64,000 bases of DNA from JAGVSV01 sp040766135 (GCA_040766135.1 JAXGRA010000001.1:310001-374000); one strand, 5' to 3'; shown: positions 25,016 to 35,279, counted from the stretch's first letter. Numbers and translations: made by a program. The notes: a model not told the origin generated them from the letters alone.

Positions 25016-25174
25016 GTGGCAGAAATTATTGCAGCAGTTATTGTGGGGGCTTGTACAATTATTACACGGCCTATATTTTCGCGCAAAAAACTAAATTCGA
25101 CGACGAGCCGGGCAGTGGTGCCGCTGCGCGGCTCAGAAAGTGAAAATTATGTTGACGGTAAAGGATGTTTCTAA
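25016..25174 (+). CDS. Possible small hydrophobic protein
   Basis: From GTG at 25016 this would encode 52 residues starting with a membrane-like stretch (AEIIAAVIVGACTIIT) followed by a basic, polar tail. A weak GGTGAG box lies about seven bases upstream. It sits at the left border of an AT-rich patch and its 3' end overlaps the first codons of the degraded ABC ATPase. Not recognised; it may be a fragment rather than a gene. Confidence 0.25.
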   Translation: MAEIIAAVIVGACTIITRPIFSRKKLNSTTSRAVVPLRGSESENYVDGKGCF

Positions 25175-25790
25175 AGATTCGGTAATTTTACTGCGTTATC
25201 GCATATTTCTTTTCGCTTTCCCAAGGAGAAGTTGTGGGGCTTTGGGAGCCAATGGTTCTGGAAAGACTACGTTGTTGCGAATTTTATCTGCTATGTTGTC
25301 TCTAGTGAAGGGGAAGCCTATATCAATGGGTATCGTTTGGGACAAGATAATGCATCCATTCGGAAAAATGTGGTGTTCTTTTTGGAAGCGATGCAGGCTT
25401 ATATGATAAATTAACTGGAGAAGGAGCTACACTATATTTTGCTGCTTTGTCGAGTGTTCCTAAGAAAAATGCAGAGCGGCGTATTCAGAACCTTGCAAAC
25501 AAACTTGAATTTGAAATATTTAGGCATGCGTGCAGGCGCGATGTCGAAGAGGTATGAGGCAGAAGATTGTGTTTGCCAGGTCTGTTATTCATGACCCGGC
25601 ATTACTACTTTTAGACGAGCCAGCGGGCTTGATTTTCAGGCAGCGCAAACAGTGTATGATTTTATAATGCACTGTAGATGGAAAAGGCGTGTTGTTTTCC
25701 AGCCACTCCATGGATAATTGTCGGCATTGTGCTCGGTCCTGATGTTAAAAAACGGACAATTGATGGCAGATGAAGTTTTTAGATAATAAC
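25149..25790 (+). pseudogene. NatA-like ABC transporter ATP-binding protein, decayed
   Basis: Pieces of one ABC-2 exporter ATPase are spread over all three frames: MLTVKDVSK at 25149, Walker A GANGSGKTTLLRILSAML near 25245-25300, YINGYRLGQDNASIRKNVVFF, a displaced signature reading MSKGMRQKIVFARSVIHDP near 25540-25600, Walker B LLLLDEP, and SSHSMDN at the end. At least four single-base indels and stop codons separate them. The patch is visibly richer in A+T than the flanking genes. Confidence 0.8.
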
Positions 25791-25856
25791 GTTCGCTTGT
25801 AAACAAAACCAGTTAAGCCAACTGATTGATGATTATATCAAAGGAGGAATAACTAA

Positions 25857-26955
25857 ATGTGGTGGGTCTACCTTAAGGAGATGGAGTGTTTGCTGCGTGA
25901 TAAACGCACCATACTTGCTAAACACCTTGATTCCTTTGGTGTTAGGGGCCTGGTTTACTATATTTCTCTTTCCATGCTTCTATGCAGGTTACATTAACTG
26001 CACCGAAAATCAGTCCGATTTCTGTGCTCAGAGAAGACACGAATTAGCTCGGTTTTTGCACGAAAAAGGATATCCTTTGATATCTGGCCAACCGTATGAA
26101 TCCTGTTGAAGAATGAAACGGTGTTATGCCACGTTGAAGAACAGGGAAATGGAAATAGATATTTACTACAATCCGTCATCTACCAAATCCACAGCTGTTT
26201 CGGAGTTGTTAAAACAATATTTGGCGAATTATGGCTTACAGGTTACCAAACAAAATATGGAGCGGCTTGGTGGCATTTCTATTCAGTTGTTATTTGAACC
26301 TGAGATTATGACGCGTCCAATTGAAACAGGACAGACAGCAAGCATCATTATTATGCTATTTCCCCTAATATGGTTCTGTCGTACGGTGTTATGGGGGTTT
26401 TGAATATTGCTGGCGATCTCGGGGTGGGCGAGAAGGTTAAAGGCACGCTGGAACCGTTGCTGTCTACAGCGCAAAGCGTAGTAGTTTAGTAATGGGAAAG
26501 TTTTTGCCGGTAGTAGCATGGGAATATACAGTTCTTTGTGCGGTGTTGGGTCTGTTTTTCTTAGCTTGTTGCTTAAATCTAGCGGGTTTATGTCTTTCCA
26601 GTGCCATATGGATGCTACTAATTGTGGGTTTGACCAGTGCTTTTTGGCTGCTGTTGGCTTGTTGCTGAGCATTATTTCCCGTAATTTTCGCGAGCAGTAC
26701 TTACACTACTCTGTTGTCAGTCTTAATGGGCTTGCCTTCTATATTTTCATTTAATCTGAATCCTATACGGTGACCCGGAATCAGCTTCATATTCCATTTT
26801 ACAATGTTGTGTGTGTTATTAAAGAATTGATTGTGGGTATGATTCAACTGGAGCATCTATTGCTGGTTTTATTTTGGCTGCTTGTTTATATAGGCGTTTT
26901 TTTGTGTATGACCATTCGTGCTTTTTATGATGAAAAAGTACTGTTCAAACAATAA
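25857..26955 (+). pseudogene. NatB-like ABC-2 permease, decayed
   Basis: An AGGAGG box precedes ATG at 25857, which opens a permease-like start (MWWVYLKEMECLLRDKRTIL). Later frames hold recognisable permease parts: YLANYGLQVTKQNMERLGG, SIQLLFEPEIMTRPIETGQ, NIAGDLGVGEKVKGTLEPLL, repeated hydrophobic segments, and a C-terminus (IPFYNVVCVIKELIVGMI, then AFYDEKVLFKQ) ending at 26955. Several frame changes and stops make it non-functional. Together with the preceding ATPase it was a two-gene exporter of the NatAB type. Confidence 0.78.
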
Positions 26956-27051
26956 ACTTGAATATTGCATACAAGTTTTCTGGTTTCAGCGTGTACTTAT
27001 AATGGTGTGGACAATAAACGCCCAAACTGACTGAATTTTATCTCATGTTTT

Positions 27052-27072
27052 GAAGCGCGACAGCGCTTCTTT
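27052..27072 (+). terminator. Hairpin with T-run upstream of the oxidoreductase gene
   Basis: GAAGCGC-GACA-GCGCTTC followed by TTTTG forms a short perfect stem with T-run. It could terminate transcription from the decayed exporter region. Confidence 0.5.
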
Positions 27073-27112
27073 TGTATGGTAGAATAAAGAAAAACAGCAG
27101 GAGGGACGGAGG

Positions 27113-28168
27113 ATGTATAACATTGGCGTGTTGGGGTTTGCGCATGGGCATGTGATGTCGTATGCGCCGCAATGGGCGCTGCATCCGGAATGGGGCGTGC
27201 AGGTGGTGGCAGGATGGGATCATGATGCCGCCAGGGCCGAGGACAAGTGCCAAACGCTGCAAGCCACGGCGTATCCCACGGTGGAGGCCCTGCTGGCATC
27301 CGGTGTGGATGGTGTGATTATTTCGTCCGAAACTGTGCATCATGCCGAGCTGGTGGAGCAGGCCGCTGCTGCCGGCAAGGATATATTGTGCTATAAGCCG
27401 CTGGCGCTGACCATGGCAGAGGCTGATCGCATTGTACATGCGGTGGAACAGCATGGCGTGCGTTTTTCCATGGGCTGGCAGATGCGTACAGATCCGCAAA
27501 ATGAAAAAATCAAGGAATTGATCGATAGCGGGGAGTTGGGGCGTGTGTTTCAGTTCCGCCGCCGGCATTGCTTGGGCACGCACCTGTGGGGGAACTTTGC
27601 CGGCACCTGGCACAACCAGAAGGAGCTGAACCGCGACATTTTTGCTGATGATTCGGCGCATGCCATCAACTGGATGCAGCATCTGTTCGGCATGCCGCAG
27701 GAGGTCATCGCGCGCATTACCACGGCCCACAACCCTGCCGTGCCCAATGACAACGGGGTGGCGGTGTTTTCGTATCCCAACGGCATGTTAGCCGAGATTT
27801 CGTGCAACTTTGCCTGCTCGGCGGCGGAGATTACCACCGAGGTGTATTTGGAAAAAGGCGCCATTGCCCAGTATTTTGGCGATGGCCCGGCCACCCGGTT
27901 GCCGCGTGTGCCCGGCATGCCCGGCCTGAAATGGTTTAAGGAAGGGGACGCAGACTGGACGGACAGCGGCATCCCCAGCCCCAAAGCCCATGGGGAGCGC
28001 ATTGTCGCCCAGGCGCAGCCCATTGCGGACTTTTTCACCGGGCGGCGCGGCACGCTGTGCTCGGCGCAGGAGGGACGGGACACGCTGCGCTTAGTGCTGG
28101 CCTGCTACCTGTCCGAACGCGAGGGCGCACGGGTGAGCGTGTACGATGACCGGGTATACGAATTTTAA
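27113..28168 (+). CDS. Gfo/Idh/MocA family oxidoreductase
   Basis: A 351-residue NAD(P)-dependent dehydrogenase-like protein. The N-terminal Rossmann domain has NIGVLGFAHGHV, with a histidine-rich variant of the usual glycine motif, and the family's cofactor/substrate lysine region CYKPLALTMAEADRI (EKP in most relatives, here YKP). The C-terminal alpha/beta domain starts near residue 125. A GGAGGGACGGAGG box precedes the ATG. Substrate is probably a sugar or inositol derivative, but no neighbouring sugar pathway points to one. Confidence 0.88.
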   Translation: MYNIGVLGFAHGHVMSYAPQWALHPEWGVQVVAGWDHDAARAEDKCQTLQATAYPTVEALLASGVDGVIISSETVHHAELVEQAAAAGKDILCYKPLALTMAEADRIVHAVEQHGVRFSMGWQMRTDPQNEKIKELIDSGELGRVFQFRRRHCLGTHLWGNFAGTWHNQKELNRDIFADDSAHAINWMQHLFGMPQEVIARITTAHNPAVPNDNGVAVFSYPNGMLAEISCNFACSAAEITTEVYLEKGAIAQYFGDGPATRLPRVPGMPGLKWFKEGDADWTDSGIPSPKAHGERIVAQAQPIADFFTGRRGTLCSAQEGRDTLRLVLACYLSEREGARVSVYDDRVYEF

Positions 28169-28172
28169 ACGC

Positions 28173-28201
28173 TTGAAGCGGGAACGTATGTTTGCTATAC
28201 T
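28173..28201 (+). promoter_or_regulatory. Sigma-A type promoter for the helicase gene
   Basis: TTGAAG (28173-28178), 17-base spacer, TATACT (28196-28201), about 28 bases before the GTG start at 28230. Confidence 0.65.
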
Positions 28202-28229
28202 GTAAGCATCACAGGATGGGAGGAAGCGC

Positions 28230-30502
28230 GTGAACCTTGCGCAGTTGATCGATACCCTGCGGGCGGATGAGCAGTTCATGTCCTGTGTGACGCACTGGCG
28301 CACGCAGGAGGCGCGGCCCGCCCGATACGCGCCGTACCCTGCGCATGTGGATGCGCGCATCCGGCGGTGATGATAAAGCGCGGGTTGTAGCTGCTATATA
28401 CCCTCGAGGCGCAGGCCGTGGCTTGGGCGCAGGAGGGGCGGGATTTTGTGGTCGTCACCCCTACGGCTTCCGGCAAAACCATGTGCTACAACATCCCGGT
28501 GCTGTCGGCCATCCTTGATAACCCGGACAGCCGGGCGCTGTATTTGTTCCCCACCAAGGCGCTGTCCGCCGACCAGGTGGCGGAGCTGTACGAGCTGGTC
28601 ACGCTGCTGGATGTAGATATCAAAACCTACACCTATGACGGCGATACCCCGGCCTCGGCGCGGCGCGCCATCCGGCAGGCCGGGCACGTGGTGGTGACCA
28701 ACCCGGACATGCTGCACGCCAACATCCTGCCGCACCACACCAAGTGGGTCAAACTGTTTGAAAACCTCAAATACATCGTCATTGACGAGATTCACGCCTA
28801 TCGCGGTGTGTTTGGCAGCAACCTGGCCAATGTGTTGCGCCGCCTGCTGCGGCTGTGCGATTTTTATGGCAGCCACCCGCAGTTTATTTTGTGCAGCGCC
28901 ACCATCGCCAACCCCGGCGAGCTGGCGGGCATGCTGACGGGGCGCGACATTGCGGTCATCGATCAAAGCGGCGCGCCCACCGGCACCAAGCACGTGGTGT
29001 TCTATAACCCGCCGGTCATCAACCAGCAGCTGGGCATCCGCAAAAGCGCGCTGAGCGAAACGCGCGCGCTGGCGGCGCGGCTGCTCAAAAACGGCATCCA
29101 AAGCATCATTTTCGCGCGCAGCCGCATCCAGGTGGAGGTGCTGACCAAGGCGCTCAAGGAGCTGGTGGCTGACCCCATCGGCGGCAGCGGCCGTGTGCGC
29201 GGCTATCGCGGGGGATATTTGCCCAGCGAGCGCCGCGGCATTGAGCAGGCCTTGCGCGCAGGCCAGGTGGACGCCGTGGTGTCCACCAACGCGCTGGAGC
29301 TGGGCATTGACATCGGCGCGCTGGATGCGTGCATTATGTGCGGCTATCCCGGCACCATCGCCAGCACCTGGCAGCAGTCCGGACGTGCCGGGCGCAGGCA
29401 TGGCGTATCGCTCACCATTTTAGTGGCTTCCAGCGCCGCCATTGACCAGTACATCATCACGCAGCCCGATTACTTTTTCCGCCAGACGCCGGAGCACGCG
29501 CTGCTTAACCCCGACAACCTGTATATCCTGCTTAGCCACCTCAAATGCTCGGCCTATGAGTTGCCGTTTAAGGCGGGCGAGCGCTTTGGCAATGCGCTGG
29601 GTGTGGACAGCATGCTGCAATATTTGGAGGAAGCGACCATCCTGCGCCGCGTGGGCGATGTGTGGCACTGGTCGGCCGAGGATTTCCCGGCCAGCGAGAT
29701 CAGCCTGCGCACCGCCATGACCGAAAACTTTTTGATCATGGACATTACCGACCCGGCGCATGTGCGCATGGTGGGGGAGATGGACCGCTTCACCGTGCCC
29801 ATGCTGCTGCACGAGAATGCCATCTATTTGCATGAGGGTGCGCAGTATCAGGTGGAGGAGCTGGACTTTGACGCGTGCAAGGCCTTTATCCGCCGCGTCA
29901 ACGTGGATTACTACACCGATGCCGACTTGAACGTCAGCTTAAGCCTGCTGGATATTGAGGAGCAGGCTCCCCATGCCGCGCACGGCGAGGTCAAGGTGAC
30001 GGCGCTGGTCAAAATCTTCAAAAAAATGAAGTTCGACACCGGCGAAAGCTTGGGCTACGGCCCCGTGCGGCTGCCCGAAACCGACATGCACACCACCGCC
30101 ATGTGGATGACGCTGCCCACCCAGGAGGCAGCGCAGTATGCCAAGGATGATTTGCAGGGCGGCATGTTGGGCATTAGCAATGTGCTGCGCATCGTGTCGC
30201 CGCTGTATTTGATGTGCTCAACGCGCGATGTGGCTATTTCCTATCAGGTCAAGTGCCCGTTCACCAATCTGCCCACGCTCATCCTTTATGATAATTGTCC
30301 CGGCGGCGTGGGGCTGGCCGAGAAGGCCTATTTGATGCGCGATACGCTGCTGCTGCACGCCCGCCAGGTGGTGCGCAACTGCGCGTGTGAGCAGGGATGC
30401 CCCTCCTGTGTAGGCCCGGTGGGCGAGGTGGGGCCTACCGGCAAGGAAATGGCCGTGCGTTTGCTGGATATCCTGCTGAGGTTGAACGATGGCCAGCCTT
30501 GA
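28230..30502 (+). pseudogene. MrfA/YprA-like DEAD/DEAH helicase with DUF1998 zinc domain, broken near its 5' end
   Basis: A GTG at 28230 with GGGAGGAAG upstream opens a plausible N-terminus (NLAQLIDTLRADEQFMSCVTHWR). Around 28366-28390 a one-base frame change and then an in-frame TAG (reading GL-stop-LLYTLEAQAVAWAQEGRDF) interrupt it. From 28391 the frame is open to 30502: motif I TPTASGKTMCYN, DEIH box VIDEIHAYRG, motif III SATIANP, motif VI QQSGRAGRR, and the C-terminal zinc-binding CACEQGCPSCVG. Homologue MrfA repairs mitomycin C damage in Bacillus with the nuclease MrfB, which is not seen downstream. An internal GTG at 28418 would give 694 residues lacking the N-terminal Q-motif area, probably still folded. 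Broken gene or sequencing error cannot be told apart. Confidence 0.85.
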
Positions 30503-31220
30503 AGCATACCGCAGACAGCTGCCCTACTCCTACGCGCCGGGGCTGTTCCCCACGTTGGAGGCGCTGACCAAGGCACCTGAGCAGGTAACGCGCGTGCTGA
30601 TCAGTTCCCGCGCGCAGGAAAGCGAGGCGCTGGGCCGCATCCGTCAGCTGTGCGCGCAGCACGGTATCCGTACCGAGGCGGCTGACCGTGTGCTGCAGCG
30701 CTTAAGCCAGAAGGACAACTGCTTTGCCGCCGCAGTGTTTCACAAAACGCCGGGCGCATTAAAAGCGCATGCACGGCATCTGGTGCTGCACAACCCCATG
30801 GACAAGGGCAATGTGGGCACATTGCTGCGCACGGCGCTGGGCTTTGGGTTTGTGGATGTGGCGGTGATATTGCCCGCCGCAGATTTGTACGACCCGCATG
30901 TGGTGCGCGCCAGCATGGGCGCGATATTCTCCCTGCGCGTGCGGGAATATGATGGTTTTGATGCCTATCGCACGGACTATCCCGCGCATCATCTGTATCC
31001 GTTTATGTTGGAGGGCGCGGTTTCGCCCGAAACCGCCGCGCGCGGGGCCACATTGCCCTGGACGCTGGTGATGGGCAATGAGGGCAGCGGGCTGCCCCAT
31101 GTGTTTGCGCAGTTGGGTACGCCGGTGCGCATCGCGCACAGCGATAAAATCGATTCACTCAATTTGGCTATCGCGGCGTCCATCGGCATGTATGTATTTG
31201 ATCAGTACGCGGGGAAATAG
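30489..31220 (+). CDS. TrmH/SpoU family RNA 2'-O-methyltransferase
   Basis: A 243-residue SPOUT enzyme. The three family motifs are present: motif 1 LHNPMDKGNVGTLLRTALGFG, motif 2 LVMGNEGSGLP, motif 3 IDSLNLAIAASIGMYVF (SLN form). An N-terminal domain of about 100 residues precedes the catalytic fold. It overlaps the helicase 3' end by 14 bases, suggesting translational coupling. It would methylate the ribose of a tRNA or rRNA nucleotide; the target cannot be assigned. Its end is two bases from the convergent rsmG stop. Confidence 0.9.
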   Translation: MASLEAYRRQLPYSYAPGLFPTLEALTKAPEQVTRVLISSRAQESEALGRIRQLCAQHGIRTEAADRVLQRLSQKDNCFAAAVFHKTPGALKAHARHLVLHNPMDKGNVGTLLRTALGFGFVDVAVILPAADLYDPHVVRASMGAIFSLRVREYDGFDAYRTDYPAHHLYPFMLEGAVSPETAARGATLPWTLVMGNEGSGLPHVFAQLGTPVRIAHSDKIDSLNLAIAASIGMYVFDQYAGK

Positions 31221-31222
31221 CA

Positions 31223-31924
31223 TTATAGCGGCTTTTTGACCGGCGTGCCCGCCGTGCGCGGATAGGTGCCCGGCGTGGGCCGCCTTTTTTGGATAACAAC
31301 CAACTGATGCTCGGTGTCGGGCACCGGGATGGGAACAATGCGCTCCAGCTGTCCGCCCAGTATACGGATGGCGTTTTGCGCCTGGTCGGCTTCGTCCTGG
31401 GCGGCAGGCCCTTTCCAGCACAGCACCCGCCCGCCCACGCGCGCAAAGGGCAGCAGGTATTCGGCCAGCACGCGCAGCTGCGCCACCGCGCGCGCTACCG
31501 CCAGGTCACAGCCCGCCCGCAGGGCACCATGCGCGGCATCCTCGGCGCGGGCGTGCATCACCGTTACGTTTGGAAGGTTCAGCGTTGTACATACTTCGGT
31601 CAGGAAGGTACAGCGCTTTCTGAGCGCATCCAGCAGCACCACCTGCATGTCCGGGCGCGCGATGGCCAATGGCAGGCCGGGCAATCCGGCGCCGGTGCCC
31701 ACGTCGATCAGGCGTGCGCCCTGGGGGAATAATTCCGTATGCGTTAGCGGCAACAGGGAATCCGCAAAGTGCGTGCGCCAGGCGTCCACCTGCGGGACAT
31801 TGGTCAGGTTCATGCGCGCGTTCCACGCATACAACAGCCGGGCGTAGTGGGCCAGCATTTCCTGCTGAACGGGCGAGAGGACTATTCCTGCGTTATGCAA
31901 CACCGGGAACAGCGGCTCAAGCAT
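31223..31924 (-). CDS. rsmG: 16S rRNA (guanine(527)-N7)-methyltransferase RsmG
   Basis: A 233-residue methyltransferase of the GidB family, methylating G527 of 16S rRNA (loss gives low-level streptomycin resistance elsewhere). The NLTNV motif (WNARMNLTNVP), HFADSLLPL, and SAM motif LIDVGTGAGLPGLPLAI are clear. The ATG at 31924 is six bases after AGGAGG and overlaps the holA stop; a longer frame from 31942 lacks such a site. It is the last gene of the minus-strand operon that starts with the WalJ-like gene. The C-terminus carries an extra Pro/Thr-rich basic tail of about 20 residues. Confidence 0.95.
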   Translation of the reverse strand: MLEPLFPVLHNAGIVLSPVQQEMLAHYARLLYAWNARMNLTNVPQVDAWRTHFADSLLPLTHTELFPQGARLIDVGTGAGLPGLPLAIARPDMQVVLLDALRKRCTFLTEVCTTLNLPNVTVMHARAEDAAHGALRAGCDLAVARAVAQLRVLAEYLLPFARVGGRVLCWKGPAAQDEADQAQNAIRILGGQLERIVPIPVPDTEHQLVVIQKRRPTPGTYPRTAGTPVKKPL

Positions 31925-32963
31925 CGCGCGCCTCCTGTTCAAAGCGGGTGAGCAATTGGTATACCAGCGTTTCTAAGCATCCGTCCTCGGCCTGTGCGCC
32001 GGATTTGACGCGGAACTCGGTATCCAAGCACTGATCGTACGCCCAGCGCAAAGTTTCCACGCTGTGCCGCCGACTGGTGTTCAGCAGCTTGCGCGCTACA
32101 AAGGGCGGCACGCCCAGCACCGAGGCCACGGAGCTGTCCCGCGCGCCGGCGCCCAATAATTTGCACAGGTACAGCTGCCTGCACTGCCCCTGCAGCAGCG
32201 CCAGCAAAAACAAGCGCGCCTCGCCGTCCCGGATCATGCCGTTCATCAGCGTCACGGCCTTTTCAGCCTGGCTGGACAGCACGGCATCGGCCAGGTCAAA
32301 CACCTTATATTCGGTGGTACGGGTGGCGACGGCTTCGACATCCTCGCGCGCAATGGTTTCGGCATCGCCCGCATAGGCGGCTAATTTTTCGATTTCCTGG
32401 CGCAGCAGGTTCATGTCCTCGCCGCAGGTAAACAGCAGCTGCTCGGCGGCATCGGTGGCGATGCGCTTGCCCAGCGCGGCCAGGTCGCGCGCCACCCAGC
32501 GGATCAGATCGGCATGGCTTAGCCGATCAAAGGTGACCACAGCGCCCATTTTGTACAGCTGCTTGTACAGCTTGCGCGTGCCGTTGGCCTTGCCGCGCAC
32601 CACAAACACCAAGCACACGGTGTCGGGCAATTTTTGCAGGTAGGCTGTGATGCGATCACCATCCGAAGCTGAACTTTGCGCATCGCCCTCTCGCTGGGCA
32701 CGACCGGCCAGATGGCTGCTGTCGCGCACGATCACCAGGCGCTTGTCGGCCATCATGGGCAGCGTTTCAGCAGTGGCAATCAGCAAATCAGCTGCCGGGT
32801 CGGTCAGCACGGTTTCGTTCATCATGGCAAAGTCATTTACTAGCAGCTTATCGCGCAGGTCGTCCAGCGCTTTTTGCTTGGTGTATTCCTCCTCGCCATC
32901 CAGCAGGTAGCAGGTGCGCACCGCGCCCTGCTTTAATTCCTTATAGAATGTGCGCATGTCCAT
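31917..32963 (-). CDS. holA: DNA polymerase III subunit delta
   Basis: A 348-residue clamp-loader delta subunit: opens the beta clamp for loading at replication forks. The start MDMRTFYKELKQGAVRTCYLLDGEEEYTKQKALDDL matches the family (F/Y-L-x-G-E-E motif); the middle has LRQEIEKLAAYAG and the C-terminal collar domain (VLGVPPFVARKLLNTSRR). The ATG follows the comEC stop without a gap and overlaps rsmG downstream. Confidence 0.93.
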   Translation of the reverse strand: MDMRTFYKELKQGAVRTCYLLDGEEEYTKQKALDDLRDKLLVNDFAMMNETVLTDPAADLLIATAETLPMMADKRLVIVRDSSHLAGRAQREGDAQSSASDGDRITAYLQKLPDTVCLVFVVRGKANGTRKLYKQLYKMGAVVTFDRLSHADLIRWVARDLAALGKRIATDAAEQLLFTCGEDMNLLRQEIEKLAAYAGDAETIAREDVEAVATRTTEYKVFDLADAVLSSQAEKAVTLMNGMIRDGEARLFLLALLQGQCRQLYLCKLLGAGARDSSVASVLGVPPFVARKLLNTSRRHSVETLRWAYDQCLDTEFRVKSGAQAEDGCLETLVYQLLTRFEQEARDA

Positions 32964-35279
32964 TTAGTGTATCCTTCCTGCCAGGTATGGCTGCATCATG
33001 ATGCCCTGTGGCGTAACCTTGAGCGTAATGCACCCGGTGTCCTGGGTTGTCAGTACGCGGCATCCGGCGCGCTCCAGCCGTTCGGTCACCGCCTGCGCGC
33101 GCTGTGCCAGCGCTTCGGAGTTGGTAAGGATGGCGGCCTGCGGCGCTACAAAATCAATGAATGAGGGCAGGGTGCTGTTGCGCGAACCATGGTGTGCTGC
33201 TTTGAGCACCTGCGCTGGGCGCATGGCATACCGCTCATAATCCCCGCCCAGGTCGCCCGTGGACAGCACGGTCAGCCCCGCAATGTTCCAGTGCGTGACC
33301 AGCGAGGATTGATTGGCGTTCTGTCCAGGGTAAACATTTACCGGCGGCCACAGCACTTGCATCGTGGTGCGCCCCTGTGCCAGTGTATCACCCTGCGCAA
33401 CAGAACGCACGGGGATGCCGGCGCTGCGCGCGGTTTCTATCATGGTAAGACCCCAGTCTACATCCTTTGCCTCAAAGGCCGCTTGAGGAATCGCAATTTC
33501 GCGGATGAGCACGCGCTGCTCTAACAGCTGCTGTAAGCCGCCTACATGGTCGCTGTGCAGGTGGGTGATGTACAGCGTATCAACGCTGCGCCCGCGGCTT
33601 AACAGATAGTTGGCCAGGTCGCCGCCGTGCTCGCCGGTGTCGATCACCCAGGTGTGAGCGCCGTCCTCAATGACGGCGGTATCGGCCGCGCCTGCGCTCA
33701 ACTGCATATAGCGCGGGGCGTTATCCATAGTGGTTGCAGCGATGAGCACAGCCGCTGCCACAGCCAACGCACCGCCCATGATCCGAAAGGGCACGCGCAG
33801 GCGCACATAGCGCGACAGCAGTATAAAACACAGATAAAGTGCAAACATCCCATACACCGGCGGCGCGGGCAGCGTCAGCACCGCCCAAGGCATCGCGGCG
33901 GCTTGCGCCATCACAGCTAAAAACACCTGCGTTGCCCAGATTACAGGCTGTGCCACCGCCTGTGCCAGCGGCAGCCATACCAGCGAGAGGGCGAATACCG
34001 CGATAAACAGATACATCAGCATGCCCACTGCGGCGCAGGCTGCCGGCCCTACCAGCAGCCCCACCAGCGAAAAACGATGAAACGCTGCCACCGATATCGG
34101 CGCTGTAAAGGCAGTAGCCGAAAAAGTGATGCTATAGGCCTGCGCTGTGCGTTGCCACACCCCGCGTAAGCGCAGCGGTGCCAGCGCGTGCATCAGGCGG
34201 TCGCCCAATAGCATAATGCCCAGCACCGCTAAAAAGGACAGCTGAAACCCTATGGCAAACAAGTCCATGGGCCGCAGCAGCAATACCAGCACAAAGGCCA
34301 GCGACAGCGAGGTAAGCGGATCCTGCGGGCGGCGCAGCACGCGCCCCAACAGCAGCACCATGGTCAGGATGGCCGCACGCACCACCGGGGCGGAAAAGTC
34401 CAGCAACCGACAGTACAATAGCAACAGCAGCCCCGTGACTACAAGCTGCATACGGGGGCTGGCATGCAGGCGGCGCAGCACAAACGGCACGCCCGCCATC
34501 AATATCCCCACATGCAGCCCCGACACCGCCAGTACATGCGCAATGCCGCCGTCCCGGAACACCTGATGGGTTTCATCGCTCAGCGCTGTACGGTCACCGA
34601 TCAGCAAAGCTTTGGCCACGGGCGCTGCCTCACCCAGCGCGGCATCCAGCCGGGTACCAATAGAAATCCGCAGCCGCAGCCAGAAATCCGCGGGCTGGGT
34701 CAGCACCGGCGGCATCAGCACGAGTTCGCGCGCATTGCTGATACCTGCCGGGATACCGCGTATCAGCAGGTATTGCCGGAAATCAAAGCCATACGGGTTT
34801 TGCTGCGGCGAGGGGTGGTATACATTGCCGGCAAAAGCAACGCGTTGCCCGTCCATGGGCGGCAGCGCATCGGGCTGCGGGTAGTATGTCCAGTATGCGC
34901 GGGGCAGGGTGTGCACAGCGCCCTGGCTGTCGGTCAGAGTGAGATCGCGCAGCAGCGTTCGTACCCGCCCGTCCTGCTCGCGCTGTTCGGGCAATCCCCA
35001 GGCGGTGCCCTGCACCTGGTAGGTACCGGGCGCGGGCAAATGCGGATGCGCAGCGGGGGCGACATACAGCGCCGCACCAAAGAACATCAGCGCGCACACC
35101 GCCCATATCATGGTGCGCCTTGTATACCACAACAGCCCGGTCAGCGCTGCCGCACACAGCATGTCTGCCCACAAAAGGCTTGCATTTGGGCGCGCGGCAG
35201 CACCGGCCCAGATGCCCGCGCCCCATGCGCAGGCCGCCCAGACCAACGGCCGCTGGCGGTGAAAGGCACGCTCGCTCAC
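32964..35279 (-). CDS. comEC: ComEC/Rec2 family competence protein (DNA uptake channel)
   Basis: A 771-residue membrane protein with an N-terminal DUF4131 region (membrane pair at about 10-65), a competence domain with about eight membrane segments (HVLAVSGLHVGILMAG is the signature segment), and a C-terminal metallo-beta-lactamase domain (VIDTGEHGGDLANYL, ITHLHSDHVGGLQQL). In competent bacteria this forms the channel for single-stranded DNA entry. No comEA or comEB is in the window. It starts with GTG overlapping the upstream TGA, with holA directly following; comEC-holA is a conserved order in Bacillota. Confidence 0.94.
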   Translation of the reverse strand: MSERAFHRQRPLVWAACAWGAGIWAGAAARPNASLLWADMLCAAALTGLLWYTRRTMIWAVCALMFFGAALYVAPAAHPHLPAPGTYQVQGTAWGLPEQREQDGRVRTLLRDLTLTDSQGAVHTLPRAYWTYYPQPDALPPMDGQRVAFAGNVYHPSPQQNPYGFDFRQYLLIRGIPAGISNARELVLMPPVLTQPADFWLRLRISIGTRLDAALGEAAPVAKALLIGDRTALSDETHQVFRDGGIAHVLAVSGLHVGILMAGVPFVLRRLHASPRMQLVVTGLLLLLYCRLLDFSAPVVRAAILTMVLLLGRVLRRPQDPLTSLSLAFVLVLLLRPMDLFAIGFQLSFLAVLGIMLLGDRLMHALAPLRLRGVWQRTAQAYSITFSATAFTAPISVAAFHRFSLVGLLVGPAACAAVGMLMYLFIAVFALSLVWLPLAQAVAQPVIWATQVFLAVMAQAAAMPWAVLTLPAPPVYGMFALYLCFILLSRYVRLRVPFRIMGGALAVAAAVLIAATTMDNAPRYMQLSAGAADTAVIEDGAHTWVIDTGEHGGDLANYLLSRGRSVDTLYITHLHSDHVGGLQQLLEQRVLIREIAIPQAAFEAKDVDWGLTMIETARSAGIPVRSVAQGDTLAQGRTTMQVLWPPVNVYPGQNANQSSLVTHWNIAGLTVLSTGDLGGDYERYAMRPAQVLKAAHHGSRNSTLPSFIDFVAPQAAILTNSEALAQRAQAVTERLERAGCRVLTTQDTGCITLKVTPQGIMMQPYLAGRIH

